33,198 bases of DNA from a bacterium (GTDB taxonomy: Bacteria > UBA10199 > JADGCS01): contig JAHJDR010000067.1 in the NCBI GenBank assembly GCA_018812345.1, forward strand, positions 1-33,198, in the 5' to 3' direction. The notes beneath the pieces are model-generated. The model was not told where the DNA came from and searched no databases. It saw only the letters and a program-made list of their open reading frames with translations. Shown piece after piece: positions 1-8,416 of the stretch (within the stretch, counting starts at the first letter, position 1; each line of letters opens with the position of its first letter). The translations under genes were made by a program, and so were the position numbers.

Positions 1-2
1 CT

Positions 3-266
3 GTAATTGTACAAAGAAATTTATCAGAGCAAGATTTAGGTCTTATCATGAAAAGAGGGCTAAAGGTTTTGGCTTTGTTTGCCACAAACCACACAAAGGT
101 TGATGAAATGGCACAGGTCATTTTACCCATTCCCACATATGCGGAACAATCAGGTTGTTTTGTAAATTGCAATGGCATGACGCAGTCATTCAAGAAAGCC
201 TTTGATCCACAAGGTGAGGCTAAAACGATACAGGAATATATTGCAGAGATAGGAGCTCTTTTATGA
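3..266 (+). CDS. C-terminal end of NADH-quinone oxidoreductase subunit G-like protein (partial)
   Basis: The reading frame is open from the window edge, so the 5' part lies outside; 87 residues remain. The segment with ATNHTKVDEMAQVILP followed by TYAEQSGCFVN and FDPQGEA matches the conserved C-terminal part of NuoG and related molybdopterin oxidoreductases, where 'P..TYAE..G.F.N..G..Q....A..P.GEA' is typical. In complex I this peripheral-arm subunit carries Fe-S clusters and passes electrons from NADH toward quinone; the cluster-binding region is not in view. The stop overlaps the ATG of the next gene (ATGA), so the two are probably cotranscribed and translationally coupled. Formate dehydrogenase or another molybdopterin family member cannot be excluded from the tail alone. 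Confidence 0.8.
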   Translation, partial: VIVQRNLSEQDLGLIMKRGLKVLALFATNHTKVDEMAQVILPIPTYAEQSGCFVNCNGMTQSFKKAFDPQGEAKTIQEYIAEIGALL

Positions 267-943
267 GTTTAGCAAAAAAATATTGGGATGAGTTTTACAC
301 AAAGAATTCTTTTACCTCAGGAAAAGAGCCCTCACCATTTTTGCAGGAAATGTTACCGCGCTTGCAAAAAGGCAAGGCCCTTGATGTGGGTATGGGTGAA
401 GGTGTGAATGCTGTGTATTTGGCTAAAAATGGATTTGATGTAAAAGGTTTTGATATTTCTCCTGTTGCTGTGGAACGGGCGACCTCTTATGCCAAAGATA
501 ATAACGCGGCTGTTGAATGTAAGGGCGCTGATTTAGATTTGTTTCTTTTTAAACTCATGGAATACCATACCGTTATCATGACCTATTTTAAGCCAGCAGT
601 GAAACGCTACTATTCAGAGCTTATACGGACTTTAAAACAGGGTGGTACTATTTTAGTAGAATCATACCTCCTTGAAGATCGTAAAGAAATCATTCCCCAA
701 GATGAAGCCTATCGTGATTATTATTTCAAACCTAATGAACTTCTTCATCACCTTAAAGGTTTGCGCATTCTCTATTATAATGAAGGTCTTGTTGACGGCA
801 GACACGTTCTCCAATGCGTAGCACAAAAACCCATGGATAAAGATGTGGCCAAGTACAATGCCTTTGATATGGGCAGTGGTGAAAAACCTAAAAAAGACTC
901 AGCCCGCGAAGCCTTAGAGGCCATGTTTAAGAAGAAAGATTAA
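263..943 (+). CDS. Class I SAM-dependent methyltransferase (TehB/thiopurine-type)
   Basis: This 226-residue protein carries the SAM-binding motif I ALDVGMGEGVNAVYLA at about residues 39-54, followed by the acidic motif II GFDIS near 62-66, as in class I Rossmann methyltransferases. The start WDEFYTKNSF followed by PSPFLQEMLPRL resembles small TehB-like and thiopurine methyltransferase-like proteins. The last 35 residues are charged (DMGSGEKPKKD, then REALEAMFKKKD) and look like a disordered tail. Its ATG overlaps the stop of the NuoG-like gene, so it belongs to that operon end. It converges on the next minus-strand gene with a few bases of overlap at the stops. The substrate cannot be read from sequence. 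Confidence 0.8.
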   Translation: MSLAKKYWDEFYTKNSFTSGKEPSPFLQEMLPRLQKGKALDVGMGEGVNAVYLAKNGFDVKGFDISPVAVERATSYAKDNNAAVECKGADLDLFLFKLMEYHTVIMTYFKPAVKRYYSELIRTLKQGGTILVESYLLEDRKEIIPQDEAYRDYYFKPNELLHHLKGLRILYYNEGLVDGRHVLQCVAQKPMDKDVAKYNAFDMGSGEKPKKDSAREALEAMFKKKD

Positions 944-1464
944 TTATCAACCACCTTTTCAAGGTCGGCTAAGGGGATATCAACGCCTTCTCTATTTATG
1001 TAAACACGTGCCGAGATACTTGTAACATCAAGTGTGGCATAGTCGACATGAAAAACAAAATCTTGAATTGTTGTGACAGTGCCATCGGGAAGAGCAACCG
1101 TTTCACCTATGGCAAACGGTGTTCTGCCAGGTGCTACAGCTGCAGTGTAACCTTTGGCATGGGCGACAAAAATTCTTGTATCTGGTGTTGAGTCGTTTCT
1201 AACACCCATAGATCGTAGTTTTCCATTAGGTTGTGTGTACTTAAGGGAAACATCATACAGATCTTCGCCTTCTTTTTTTGTGGCCGGACATTTTAGTTCA
1301 GCATTTTCTCTTGAGCCAATGATCTCACATTCTCTGATATTCACTTGATATTGTGTGGTAAAAGTTTCCATGGTGCCATCATTGTTGATGTCAGCCTCTT
1401 TGAGCACACCTGTGTGATGGGTGATATTTGGGTCACTGCCCCCCATATAAAATAGAACATTCAT
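940..1464 (-). CDS. Small protein with EF-hand-like Ca-binding loop, function unknown
   Basis: I chose the ATG at 1462-1464 because a perfect AGGAGG lies 5 nt upstream (complement of 1470-1475); this gives 174 residues. The frame stays open to 1716, but that extension runs through intergenic repeats and lacks a ribosome site. Near the N-terminus there is MGGSDPNI and then DINNDG (D25, N27, D29, G30), the core of EF-hand, dockerin and thrombospondin-3 calcium loops. The rest looks beta-rich and polar, with two cysteines in CEIIG and KCPA. No signal peptide is visible with this start. It is divergent from the gene at 1875, which begins in a similar way (MG-S-N-x-I then a DxNxDG loop), so the two may be diverged paralogues. 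The biological role is unknown. Confidence 0.6.
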   Translation of the reverse strand: MNVLFYMGGSDPNITHHTGVLKEADINNDGTMETFTTQYQVNIRECEIIGSRENAELKCPATKKEGEDLYDVSLKYTQPNGKLRSMGVRNDSTPDTRIFVAHAKGYTAAVAPGRTPFAIGETVALPDGTVTTIQDFVFHVDYATLDVTSISARVYINREGVDIPLADLEKVVDN

Positions 1465-1647
1465 ATATGCCTCCTGTATGAAGGTCGTATAAAAAAACAG
1501 ACAGGGAGAAGCAAGGTTTATTGTAAAAAACACAATAATAATAATAGGATAAAGGCGTGCTTTTCTATGTTTATCTTTTGAGGTTTCTGAAAGTGAGGGT
1601 ATCTCATGACCTGATCCTGTCGAAGGTTTTGTGTCCGAAAGTGCTTG

Positions 1648-1661
1648 CCCCGTTTGCGGGG
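1648..1661. repeat. CCCCG/CGGGG hairpin repeat unit
   Basis: CCCCG at 1648-1652 and CGGGG at 1657-1661 form a perfect 5-bp stem around TTTG. The same hairpin with the same pyrimidine-rich loop recurs at 14341-14356 and, inverted, at 18622-18634 and 18647-18662. A degraded copy lies at 1771-1784. No T-run follows, so it does not look like a terminator; a small dispersed palindromic element is the better reading. Confidence 0.6.
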
Positions 1662-1832
1662 GAACGTCACCTTTTGGAGACAATAAGATCTTGCCATCAA
1701 AGCATTGACACCCCATTTCCCTTACCCTATGAAAAGTTTGGGCATGTGTTCGTAATGCGTTGTGCGCTTGTCCCGTTTGTGGGGTTCTGCGTACTGCGTA
1801 AGATCAAAAGAGTTAAGCATGAAATAATTATA

Positions 1833-1860
1833 TTAACTGTTGGCTGTCAGCTGTTAGCTG
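1833..1860. repeat. Degenerate 7-bp tandem array
   Basis: Four consecutive 7-mers fit the consensus TYAGCTG (units starting at 1833, 1840, 1847 and 1854), each with at most about two changes and no change of phase. The array ends 4 bp before the AGGAG of the gene at 1875, so it would lie in the leader of that mRNA. It belongs to the set of heptad arrays found throughout this window. Confidence 0.75.
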
Positions 1861-1874
1861 ATTTAGGAGTGTTT

Positions 1875-2417
1875 ATGAGTGATGGACTTGCGATGGGCAG
1901 CAATAATGCCATTATCGATTTGAACGCTTTTTCTTGGGAAGATCATAATGGAGATGGTGTGCAAGCGTTTGATGAGCTTTATCATCAAGGTGAGCCAATG
2001 ACACCTGAGCAATTGGCTTGTTACCGCCAAATGACAGATCCCATAAATGCGCAGCGCATTGGCACTTTAGCAGTGATAAAAGATGTTCCTCATAGTATTG
2101 ATCCTGAAACCCAGATGGCTTCTGAGGCTTGGCACCCTATTCTTGATGTTCTTGATTTTTACAGCGAGCAATATTTCAGAGTAGGCAATGTTCGTATTGA
2201 GAGAGCAGAAATAAAAGAAGATGATATCTGTATTCACAACGCCTGCATGCCAGGTGAGTCTAGCACTTTGATCTATATTAATGCACAATTTCATAACGGA
2301 ACGATCTTTTCCAACGTTTTACGCTACTCAGCCTTGACCCCTGAATTTGCTGATGCAAAGTTAGCGGTAGCACTTGATGGAGAAATCGGTCGCGCTTTAG
2401 AATTATCTCAGGAATAA
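1875..2417 (+). CDS. Small protein with canonical EF-hand loop, function unknown
   Basis: The ATG at 1875 is preceded by AGGAG at 1865-1869 (5-nt gap), giving 180 residues; the open frame upstream to 1557 runs through repeats and is not believed. Residues 23-34 read D-H-N-G-D-G-V-Q-A-F-D-E, a textbook EF-hand loop with ligands at positions 1, 3, 5 and 12 and Gly at 6. Only one loop is obvious. The remainder is acidic, and two cysteines flank NA in CIHNAC. No signal peptide is visible. It is divergent from the 940-1464 gene and converges on mfd. Its start resembles that gene, which suggests an old duplication. The role may be calcium binding, but no partner is apparent. Confidence 0.65.
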   Translation: MSDGLAMGSNNAIIDLNAFSWEDHNGDGVQAFDELYHQGEPMTPEQLACYRQMTDPINAQRIGTLAVIKDVPHSIDPETQMASEAWHPILDVLDFYSEQYFRVGNVRIERAEIKEDDICIHNACMPGESSTLIYINAQFHNGTIFSNVLRYSALTPEFADAKLAVALDGEIGRALELSQE

Positions 2418-2463
2418 ACCACTCATAATACTCATCAGTACCCCTATCGATTGTTGTATTGGC

Positions 2464-5400
2464 CTAGGAGAGTTTTTCTAAAAATCTGATCACATAATCA
2501 ATGAGCTCATTTGAGGATTTAAAAGTGCGTTTAACCCCAAAGCGTCCATCACGAGAAATGGTAAATTGTTTGGGATCTTTTTGTATGGCTTGTGTAAAAA
2601 CATTTGTGTCTATTTGGTGATCAGGGTGGAAACTAAAGAAAAGTAAATTCCCGTTTTGTTTAATTTGAGAAACAAGAACTTGTTTGCTTAAGATTTTAAT
2701 ACGAATCAAATTGATGAGGTTATTGAGTTCATCAGGAATTTTACCAAAACGATCAAGCCATTCATCCTGTATTTCTTGGATTTCATCAAGGTCTTGGCAG
2801 GAGCTGATTTCTTTGTACAAAACAAGGCGGAGTTGTTTGTCGGGAATGTAGTCATCAGGAATCTTGGCTGGAATGTTTAATGATAACTCTGGTTCAAAAT
2901 CCTCTGGTATATGTTTGTTTTTAAGCTCATTTACAGCTTCTTGTAGCAAATGAATGTAAAGATCATAACCAATAGACGCAATGTGTCCTGATTGCTCATC
3001 ACCCAAAATATTTCCCGCACCTCTAATTTCCAAATCGTGAGAGGCGACTTTGAAACCACTTCCGAGTTCTGTAAACCTTTGAATAACGGCCAGCCTTCTT
3101 TTTGCTTTATTTGTTTGTAAATTCTCATGGGGCACAATGAGGTAACAATAAGCCTGACGATCGCTACGGCCAACTCGGCCACGTAATTGATACAGTTGTG
3201 CCAGGCCAAAAGTATCAGCGCGATTAATGAGCATGGTATTGGCGTTGGGAATATCGAGGCCTGATTCAATGATTGTTGTGCAAACAAGGATATCAAACTT
3301 ATGTTCCATAAAGGAGATCATGATTTCTTCTAAATCATTTTCTGGCATTTGACCGTGGGCAAAACGCACCTTAGCTTCTGGAATAAGTTTTGAAATTTGT
3401 TTTGCTATTTTATCAATGGATTGTACGCGGTTATGTACAAAGAAGACCTGGCCTCCTCGTCGGATTTCTTTCATCATGGCATCACGGATAGTGATTTCAT
3501 CAAAGTAGCACGTGTATGTTCTTGTAGCCAGGCGATCAGCGGGAGGTGTGTTGATGATCGAAAGATCGCGAATACCTGTTAAAGAAAAATTGAGCGTTCT
3601 GGGTATGGGGGTTGCTGTGAGAGTGAGGACATCGACCATATTCTTTAACTTTTTAACTTTTTCTTTGTGAGTCACCCCAAAACGATGTTCTTCGTCAACA
3701 ACGAGTAAGCCGAGGTCTTGAAATATTATATCTTTTGATAAGAGACGGTGAGTGCCTACAGCAATATCAACTTGGCCTTTTGCCAGCTTTTCGATAGTCT
3801 TTTTTTGCTCTGCAGGTGATCGGAAGCGCGAAAGTAGCGCTATGTTAATGGGATAGTTTTTAAAACGTTCTACAAATGTATGGTAGTGTTGGAAAGCCAA
3901 GACTGTTGTCGGAACAAGAAGGGCTACTTGTTTACTGTTAAGGACGGCTTTAAAGGCGGCTCTTATGGCGACTTCTGTTTTGCCATAACCCACGTCACCG
4001 CACACAAGCCGGTCCATAGGTTGTGTTTTTTCCATGTCATCTTCAACAGCGGCAATGGTCGTGATTTGATCAGGTGTTTCATCAAATCCAAACGTTGCTG
4101 AAAATTCTTCCATGGATTCTGTGTGCGGTGTAAAAGAAAAGCCAACGCGTGTTTCTCGTTTGGCTTGAATTTCTAGAAGTTCTTTTGCCAGTCTTTTGGC
4201 GGCTCGTTTTGCTTTTGTTTTGGTTTTAAGCCATGTTTTGGCGCCAAGTTTATCAAGTTGTGGAACAGCCTCATCCTGAGCGGCAAATTTTTGTAGCCGA
4301 TTTAGTTTATCGACAGGGACATAGAGCTTATCACCACCCAAGTATTCTAAAAGAACAAAGTCATTTTGATTCGGATCAACATCCAGTTTGACTAGTCCTT
4401 GATAAAGGCCTACCCCGTGATCAAGGTGAATCATGTAATCACCGACATGCAACTCAGAAAAAGAATTAAAGACTGTTGACGGCAATGACTTTCGGTGAGC
4501 TCTTTTTGTTTTCTTTCCAAAAATTTCTTCGTCAGTGATCCACCATTGTTTCAATGTATCACTAAAAAAGCCTTCGTGAAGCTCTCCTACAAGTAAGGTG
4601 ACCAGTCTTTCAGAAAGATTTCCTAAAAGAAGCTGTTTGATCACATCGGCTTGTAATACCTTGTCAACAAGGCGTCGTGGTAAATCAAAACGTGAAAGAA
4701 GGTCGTTGACGCGTTCTTGTTGCACATTGTTTGAACAAACAATGAAACAGCTTATGCCAGAGAGCCGTTTATCATTAATTTCTGAAACCAAGGGAGCCAG
4801 TGAATGGATTTTAGAAATTTGTGAAGAAATTTTAGATTTCAAAACAAGATTTGATTGTGATTCACCAGAAAGAATAGGGGTTTGTTCTGTGGCAAGGACA
4901 TCAAAAGACAAATAAGTAAAATTATCTAAATGTTCACTAAGGTCATTATCATCCAGGAGAAGCTCCTCAGCTTTAATGATGGTATCAATGTGATCAGAGT
5001 CATTCCTATGTTTGTTTAAATCGAAAATTTGTTGTTTCGTATAGGCATAAAGAGGTTCTGTTGTTGCTTGAATGATAATGGTTTGTGGTTTTAAATAGTC
5101 AAAAAGAGAGCCTACTTGATTGTAAAAAAGCGGAAGAAAAAATTCGATGCCGTGAAAGTAAATTCTGTTTTGAATAAAATCTTCTATCTGATCTCTTTTA
5201 AGTTTTTGGATGTTTTTAGTGTCAGCTCGTTTTTTGAGGTCTGATTTCCAGTTTGTATTGACCCACGAGGGCGTCATGCTGATGTTTTCTGGGTTTTGTT
5301 TTTTGAGCTTGGGATTGTTGTAATGATGTAAGTAAATTTCATGAGCAGGAATAAGGACTATTTCACCAATGGAATCGGCTGTTCTTTGGTTTATGGGATT

Positions 5401-6015
5401 GAAGGATTTGATGTCTTCAATTTCAACATCAAAAAAATTAATGCGATGAGGTGTGTTGTATTGAGGGCTAAAAATGTCAATAATATCCCCGCGCACAGCA
5501 AAATGTCCTGGATCTTCGACAACAGCATAACGCTCATAGCCCATAAAGATGAGTTTTTGAATGAGCTCCTCTCGATCAATTAGATCATTCTTTGTTATGG
5601 TGATGTTCAATTCAGTGAAAATAGCTTTTTGAATTGTTCGTCGTAAGAGCGCTTTTTTGGGAACAATCAGAAAATCCAGCTGTCCTGTCAGGAGTTTAAA
5701 ATAAATGCTTTGGCTTTTTAGTACAGCCCTTCTCAAGGGTGATAAACCAGAATAGAGAGGAACATCGTACACGGGGAGCTTGTCTATGCGTGCGTGGGGA
5801 TAGAAAAAATTGATTTCATCTGTTAATTTATCAGCGTGTAGGGCATTGTCTACGATGATGCACTGTGGTTTTTTTGTTGTGTGAAATGTTTGTACAAGAA
5901 AATGCGCAAAACGCCCCCCGGCAAAATCCTTGAGGAGGATTTTGTTGTGAGTATTAAAAAGCGTAGTAAGGTCGCTCTTTAGTCGCCGGTTCTCAGTTCT
6001 CGGTTCTCGTGTCAT
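2464..6015 (-). CDS. mfd: Transcription-repair coupling factor Mfd
   Basis: Mfd removes RNA polymerase stalled at DNA lesions and recruits UvrA for repair. The 1183-residue length is normal for the family. A UvrB-like N-terminal region is followed by the RNA polymerase-interacting, CarD-like domain at about 524-580 (VGDYMIHLDHGVGLYQG, then LPVDKL-type LYVPVDKLNRL). The RecG-like translocase has Walker A GDVGYGKTE near 673, DEEH at 774-777, TATPIPRTL near 800, and the RVGRSDRQAYCYL motif. The C-terminal TRCF domain follows. The start is uncertain: the ATG at 6015 has no Shine-Dalgarno, and its first 12 codons (TREPRTENRR) are encoded by a 7-bp repeat array. I see no other usable in-frame start before conserved sequence, so I kept it. 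The gene stands alone. Confidence 0.97.
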   Translation of the reverse strand: MTREPRTENRRLKSDLTTLFNTHNKILLKDFAGGRFAHFLVQTFHTTKKPQCIIVDNALHADKLTDEINFFYPHARIDKLPVYDVPLYSGLSPLRRAVLKSQSIYFKLLTGQLDFLIVPKKALLRRTIQKAIFTELNITITKNDLIDREELIQKLIFMGYERYAVVEDPGHFAVRGDIIDIFSPQYNTPHRINFFDVEIEDIKSFNPINQRTADSIGEIVLIPAHEIYLHHYNNPKLKKQNPENISMTPSWVNTNWKSDLKKRADTKNIQKLKRDQIEDFIQNRIYFHGIEFFLPLFYNQVGSLFDYLKPQTIIIQATTEPLYAYTKQQIFDLNKHRNDSDHIDTIIKAEELLLDDNDLSEHLDNFTYLSFDVLATEQTPILSGESQSNLVLKSKISSQISKIHSLAPLVSEINDKRLSGISCFIVCSNNVQQERVNDLLSRFDLPRRLVDKVLQADVIKQLLLGNLSERLVTLLVGELHEGFFSDTLKQWWITDEEIFGKKTKRAHRKSLPSTVFNSFSELHVGDYMIHLDHGVGLYQGLVKLDVDPNQNDFVLLEYLGGDKLYVPVDKLNRLQKFAAQDEAVPQLDKLGAKTWLKTKTKAKRAAKRLAKELLEIQAKRETRVGFSFTPHTESMEEFSATFGFDETPDQITTIAAVEDDMEKTQPMDRLVCGDVGYGKTEVAIRAAFKAVLNSKQVALLVPTTVLAFQHYHTFVERFKNYPINIALLSRFRSPAEQKKTIEKLAKGQVDIAVGTHRLLSKDIIFQDLGLLVVDEEHRFGVTHKEKVKKLKNMVDVLTLTATPIPRTLNFSLTGIRDLSIINTPPADRLATRTYTCYFDEITIRDAMMKEIRRGGQVFFVHNRVQSIDKIAKQISKLIPEAKVRFAHGQMPENDLEEIMISFMEHKFDILVCTTIIESGLDIPNANTMLINRADTFGLAQLYQLRGRVGRSDRQAYCYLIVPHENLQTNKAKRRLAVIQRFTELGSGFKVASHDLEIRGAGNILGDEQSGHIASIGYDLYIHLLQEAVNELKNKHIPEDFEPELSLNIPAKIPDDYIPDKQLRLVLYKEISSCQDLDEIQEIQDEWLDRFGKIPDELNNLINLIRIKILSKQVLVSQIKQNGNLLFFSFHPDHQIDTNVFTQAIQKDPKQFTISRDGRFGVKRTFKSSNELIDYVIRFLEKLS
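5982..6009. repeat. 7-bp tandem array overlapping the mfd 5' end
   Basis: Three near-identical heptamers, GTTCTCA then two copies of GTTCTCG (5989-6009), follow a degenerate fourth at 5982-5988. The array lies inside the annotated mfd coding sequence and encodes residues of its extreme N-terminus. The same heptamer occurs in the array upstream of groES at 33030-33064. Confidence 0.8.
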
Positions 6016-6092
6016 GATAAGATGATTTCATTCATTTTTTTCTAAAATAATCTTTTTTTTGTAGGAAAGACAAGCCCTATAATAATAATGAC

Positions 6093-6120
6093 TTTAGTCT
6101 TTGGTCTCTGGTCATTGGTC
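6093..6120. repeat. Degenerate 7-bp tandem array
   Basis: Four units fit the consensus TTTGGTC (starts 6093, 6100, 6107, 6114) in perfect 7-bp phase. The array lies in the divergent gap between mfd and the 6185 gene, 65 bp upstream of the latter's ATG. Confidence 0.75.
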
Positions 6121-6184
6121 TGAAATCACGAAACTCTCATTGCAAAATTGTCGATAACTTATTAGAATTAAAAAAGAAAAAGTT

Positions 6185-7768
6185 ATGAGTGATTTTTCAG
6201 CAACCAATAAACCGCAAATAATAGATGATCCATCAAAGGCTAATGATAAAGTAGGCTTAGAACCAGAACGGCCTACTGAACAGGCCGCTCGTGATTCAGA
6301 GGTTGTTGATAAAAAACAAGCTGAAGATGCTAAGCAGTTAGAAAAAAAGGACAAAGCTGCTGAAGCGGAGCAGACGCAGAAAAAAGAAACAGAGCAGAAA
6401 CAAACCAGAGAGCAACAAACAACACAGAGACCCAGCACACAGGAGCGGTCAGGTTTTCAAAAAGAACGTGAGGGATTTCGTCCCGAAAAAAAACCAGAGC
6501 AATTTGGTCATAAACCTAATTTAAGCCCTGAAATAGCAAAACAAAGGGAACAGGAAAGCGCGCAGCAACGGCGCTTACCAGATACCTATAAACCTGAAAA
6601 GACGCAGGAATACGTCCAACAACTTATCAAACAAGGAAAAATTAATCCCGAAACCTTGCCAAAAGATATTAGAAAAGTACTCACTGAAAAGTTTTTTAGA
6701 ACAGGACATCTCAATGGCTCTCCTCTACATCAAAAATTGCAAGAGCAAGCAGGTTTGCGTGAGATGGTTCGTCAAACAGCACAACAGAATGCAGAGAAAC
6801 CAATGACAAAAGGAGAGCTTCTTCAATTTGCACGATTACGTAATCAAGCAGAAAACAAGAAACAAATTCGCAATATTTTACGTTATGAATTAGCTAAGGC
6901 AAAACAGCAAAAAATGGCGCAACAAGTACAATCTATTAAGCAGCAAACGCAGGATTCTAGCAAACAAAATTCGCAACAAACCAGGCGATCTCAAATGTCT
7001 CAGATTGAAATGGCACGGCAACAATTTTCTCAAAAAATTTCTCAGTCAGCATCACAAAGTAAGTTTGAAAAGGTTTTACAGCAGGTATTGGCCGGCAGTA
7101 AAAAAGCAGTTCCTTCACTGCCAGATGGTGTTGCGGCAAAGTTTCTTCCTAAAAACTCTGCGGAATGGAATGTCTTTTTTAAAAACATGGCCAACATGAA
7201 CAGTGGTGAAGTTAGTAGCAAGGGTAAGCTAGCGAGCATGATACAAGCGCTTTATCGTGGTTTATTTCAAAAAGGACAGGGTGGCCAGCAGTTTCTTGTT
7301 GCTGATTTTGCTATGAGTGAAGGGGGCGAGGTTTTTGAAAACAAGTTTTCGCAACTTCTTTTAAATGACCCTAAACTATTAGAAATGTTTAAGCAGCTTA
7401 ACCCTGGTGATGTGATTCCTCATGAAATAATGCAAAAACTTGGCAGTGAATTCGAGTTCATTAAACTCATGAACCTGTTACAAATAGCGGCCCTCTCAGA
7501 AGAACAGAAAGCAGAAATACTAAAAGCGTATCGCCAACAACAATCACCAGAAGCACAAAAAAAATTGGAAATGGCTTTGCTGGGTTTTCGGAAAGGCAAA
7601 GACAAAAAAGAACAAGAAGCTAAAGATGCCGTGGTTTATCCGGGATATGGTTCTGATAAAAAGGAACGTGTAAAGGGTAATACCAAAATGTTTATTTATA
7701 TGTTTTGGGCTGTAAGCGGTATCACGTTAGCCCTTATTTCCTATATTCTCATCAGACATTTTTTTTAG
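6185..7768 (+). CDS. Gln/Lys-rich protein with C-terminal membrane anchor, function unknown
   Basis: I do not recognise this 527-residue protein. Residues 1-160 are low complexity and rich in E, K, Q and R, likely disordered and partly coiled coil. Residues 160-300 remain Gln-rich and helical. From about 300 to 480 there is a more ordered helical region (PDGVAAKFLP, AEWNVFFKNMANM, MIQALYRGLF, MNLLQIAALSEEQKAEIL). The only hydrophobic segment is at the very end, MFIYMFWAVSGITLALISYIL, followed by RHFF. With no signal peptide, the topology is that of a tail-anchored protein with a large cytoplasmic domain. The ATG follows a weak purine-rich stretch (AAAGAAAAAG). A link to the Get3-like ATPases further along is only a speculation. 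Confidence 0.85.
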   Translation: MSDFSATNKPQIIDDPSKANDKVGLEPERPTEQAARDSEVVDKKQAEDAKQLEKKDKAAEAEQTQKKETEQKQTREQQTTQRPSTQERSGFQKEREGFRPEKKPEQFGHKPNLSPEIAKQREQESAQQRRLPDTYKPEKTQEYVQQLIKQGKINPETLPKDIRKVLTEKFFRTGHLNGSPLHQKLQEQAGLREMVRQTAQQNAEKPMTKGELLQFARLRNQAENKKQIRNILRYELAKAKQQKMAQQVQSIKQQTQDSSKQNSQQTRRSQMSQIEMARQQFSQKISQSASQSKFEKVLQQVLAGSKKAVPSLPDGVAAKFLPKNSAEWNVFFKNMANMNSGEVSSKGKLASMIQALYRGLFQKGQGGQQFLVADFAMSEGGEVFENKFSQLLLNDPKLLEMFKQLNPGDVIPHEIMQKLGSEFEFIKLMNLLQIAALSEEQKAEILKAYRQQQSPEAQKKLEMALLGFRKGKDKKEQEAKDAVVYPGYGSDKKERVKGNTKMFIYMFWAVSGITLALISYILIRHFF

Positions 7769-7813
7769 TCCCTATTCTCTTGATATGTGTACCTTTTTTA
7801 GCCTGTTATCTCC

Positions 7814-7842
7814 TTGATAAACAACATAAAATGTAGTAAAAT
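7814..7842 (+). promoter_or_regulatory. Candidate sigma-70 promoter of the CBS gene
   Basis: TTGATA at 7814-7819 and TAAAAT at 7837-7842 are separated by 17 bp, close to the sigma-70 consensus, and lie 20 bp before the ATG at 7863. This is motif matching in AT-rich sequence only. Confidence 0.4.
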
Positions 7843-7862
7843 TAAATGGTTAGAGGTATTTT

Positions 7863-8282
7863 ATGTTTGAAGCTAAAACAATCATGACGAAAGTTGTTGT
7901 TACGGTGCGACCAGATACGCCGGCCATGGAGGCGGTGCGTCTTTTGGTTAAGAATTCTATTAGCGGTTTGCCCGTGGTTGATGATGATAACAAATTGGTT
8001 GGTATTGTTTCTGAAAAGGATCTGCTCAAATTTATACATGATCCTGAAGAAAAAGCCCTTACTGTTTCTAGTTTGATGACAAAAAAAGTAATTTGTTTTG
8101 ATGAAAATACAAGTGGCGTAGAAATTTGTAATTGTCTTGTAAAGAATAATTTTCGTCGTGTCCCTGTTTTGAAAGATGGACGCCTTGTTGGTGTTGTGAG
8201 TCGTCGTGATATTTTAAGAAAAATATTAGAAATGAAGAATGTGAATATTACAAATACGCGACTTGAAGGGGAGGATGCGTGA
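7863..8282 (+). CDS. CBS-pair domain protein
   Basis: The 139-residue protein consists of two CBS motifs and little else. The first runs from about residue 6 to 60 (IMTKVVVTVRPDTPAMEAV, SGLPVVDDDNKLVGIVSEKDLL) and the second from about 66 to 126 (LMTKKVICFDENT, FRRVPVLKDGRLVGVVSRRDIL). Such pairs form a Bateman module that binds adenosyl ligands such as AMP, ATP or SAM and usually acts as a regulator of a partner enzyme or channel. No effector domain is fused. It has its own candidate promoter and ends in a perfect hairpin. The partner is not evident, though pgi follows on the opposite strand. Confidence 0.93.
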   Translation: MFEAKTIMTKVVVTVRPDTPAMEAVRLLVKNSISGLPVVDDDNKLVGIVSEKDLLKFIHDPEEKALTVSSLMTKKVICFDENTSGVEICNCLVKNNFRRVPVLKDGRLVGVVSRRDILRKILEMKNVNITNTRLEGEDA

Positions 8283-8310
8283 CAACGTCTTTTATTCTAA
8301 AAGACGTTGT
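8282..8310. other. Perfect 13-bp hairpin overlapping the CBS gene stop
   Basis: Bases 8282-8294 pair with 8298-8310 without mismatch around a TTC loop. The stem begins in the TGA stop codon of the CBS gene. No T-run follows on either strand (ATTGAAAAAT on the plus strand), so it is not a canonical intrinsic terminator. It may protect the mRNA 3' end from exonucleases. Confidence 0.6.
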
Positions 8311-8316
8311 ATTGAA

Positions 8317-8353
8317 AAATACATAAATACATAAATGAAAAATGAAAAAGTGA
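8317..8353. repeat. 8-bp then 7-bp periodic AT-rich array
   Basis: Two copies of AAATACAT (8317-8332) are followed by two of AAATGAA (8333-8346) and a diverged third. The period changes from 8 to 7 within the array. Low complexity makes this weaker than the other arrays. Confidence 0.45.
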
Positions 8354-8416
8354 AGAATTTGAAACACACAAGGCGAATATATGGAGTTTTGTGGCGTAAT
8401 GAAGAATGATATTGAA

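Larger units (their letters stand above)
1465..1874. other. 410-bp divergent intergenic region with repeats
   Basis: No convincing gene is seen between the two divergent EF-hand-like genes. The region holds the two Shine-Dalgarno sites at its ends, a perfect CCCCG/CGGGG hairpin unit at 1648-1661, a degraded copy at 1771-1784, and a 7-bp periodic array at 1833-1860. A stretch near 1608-1630 (CCTGATCCTGTCGAAGG) resembles palindromic repeats seen in many proteobacterial genomes. Open frames cross the region on both strands, but they translate repeat sequence and lack ribosome sites. Confidence 0.6.

Noticed and set aside
1465-1716. N-terminal extension of the 940-1464 gene with a hydrophobic segment
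   Set aside because: It translates repeat sequence, has no ribosome site, and a perfect AGGAGG marks the internal ATG.
2931-3296. 121-codon minus-strand frame within mfd
   Set aside because: It is an out-of-frame shadow of the helicase region on the same strand.
8282-8310. Intrinsic terminator of the CBS gene
   Set aside because: The stem is perfect but no T-run follows on either strand, so it is listed only as a hairpin.
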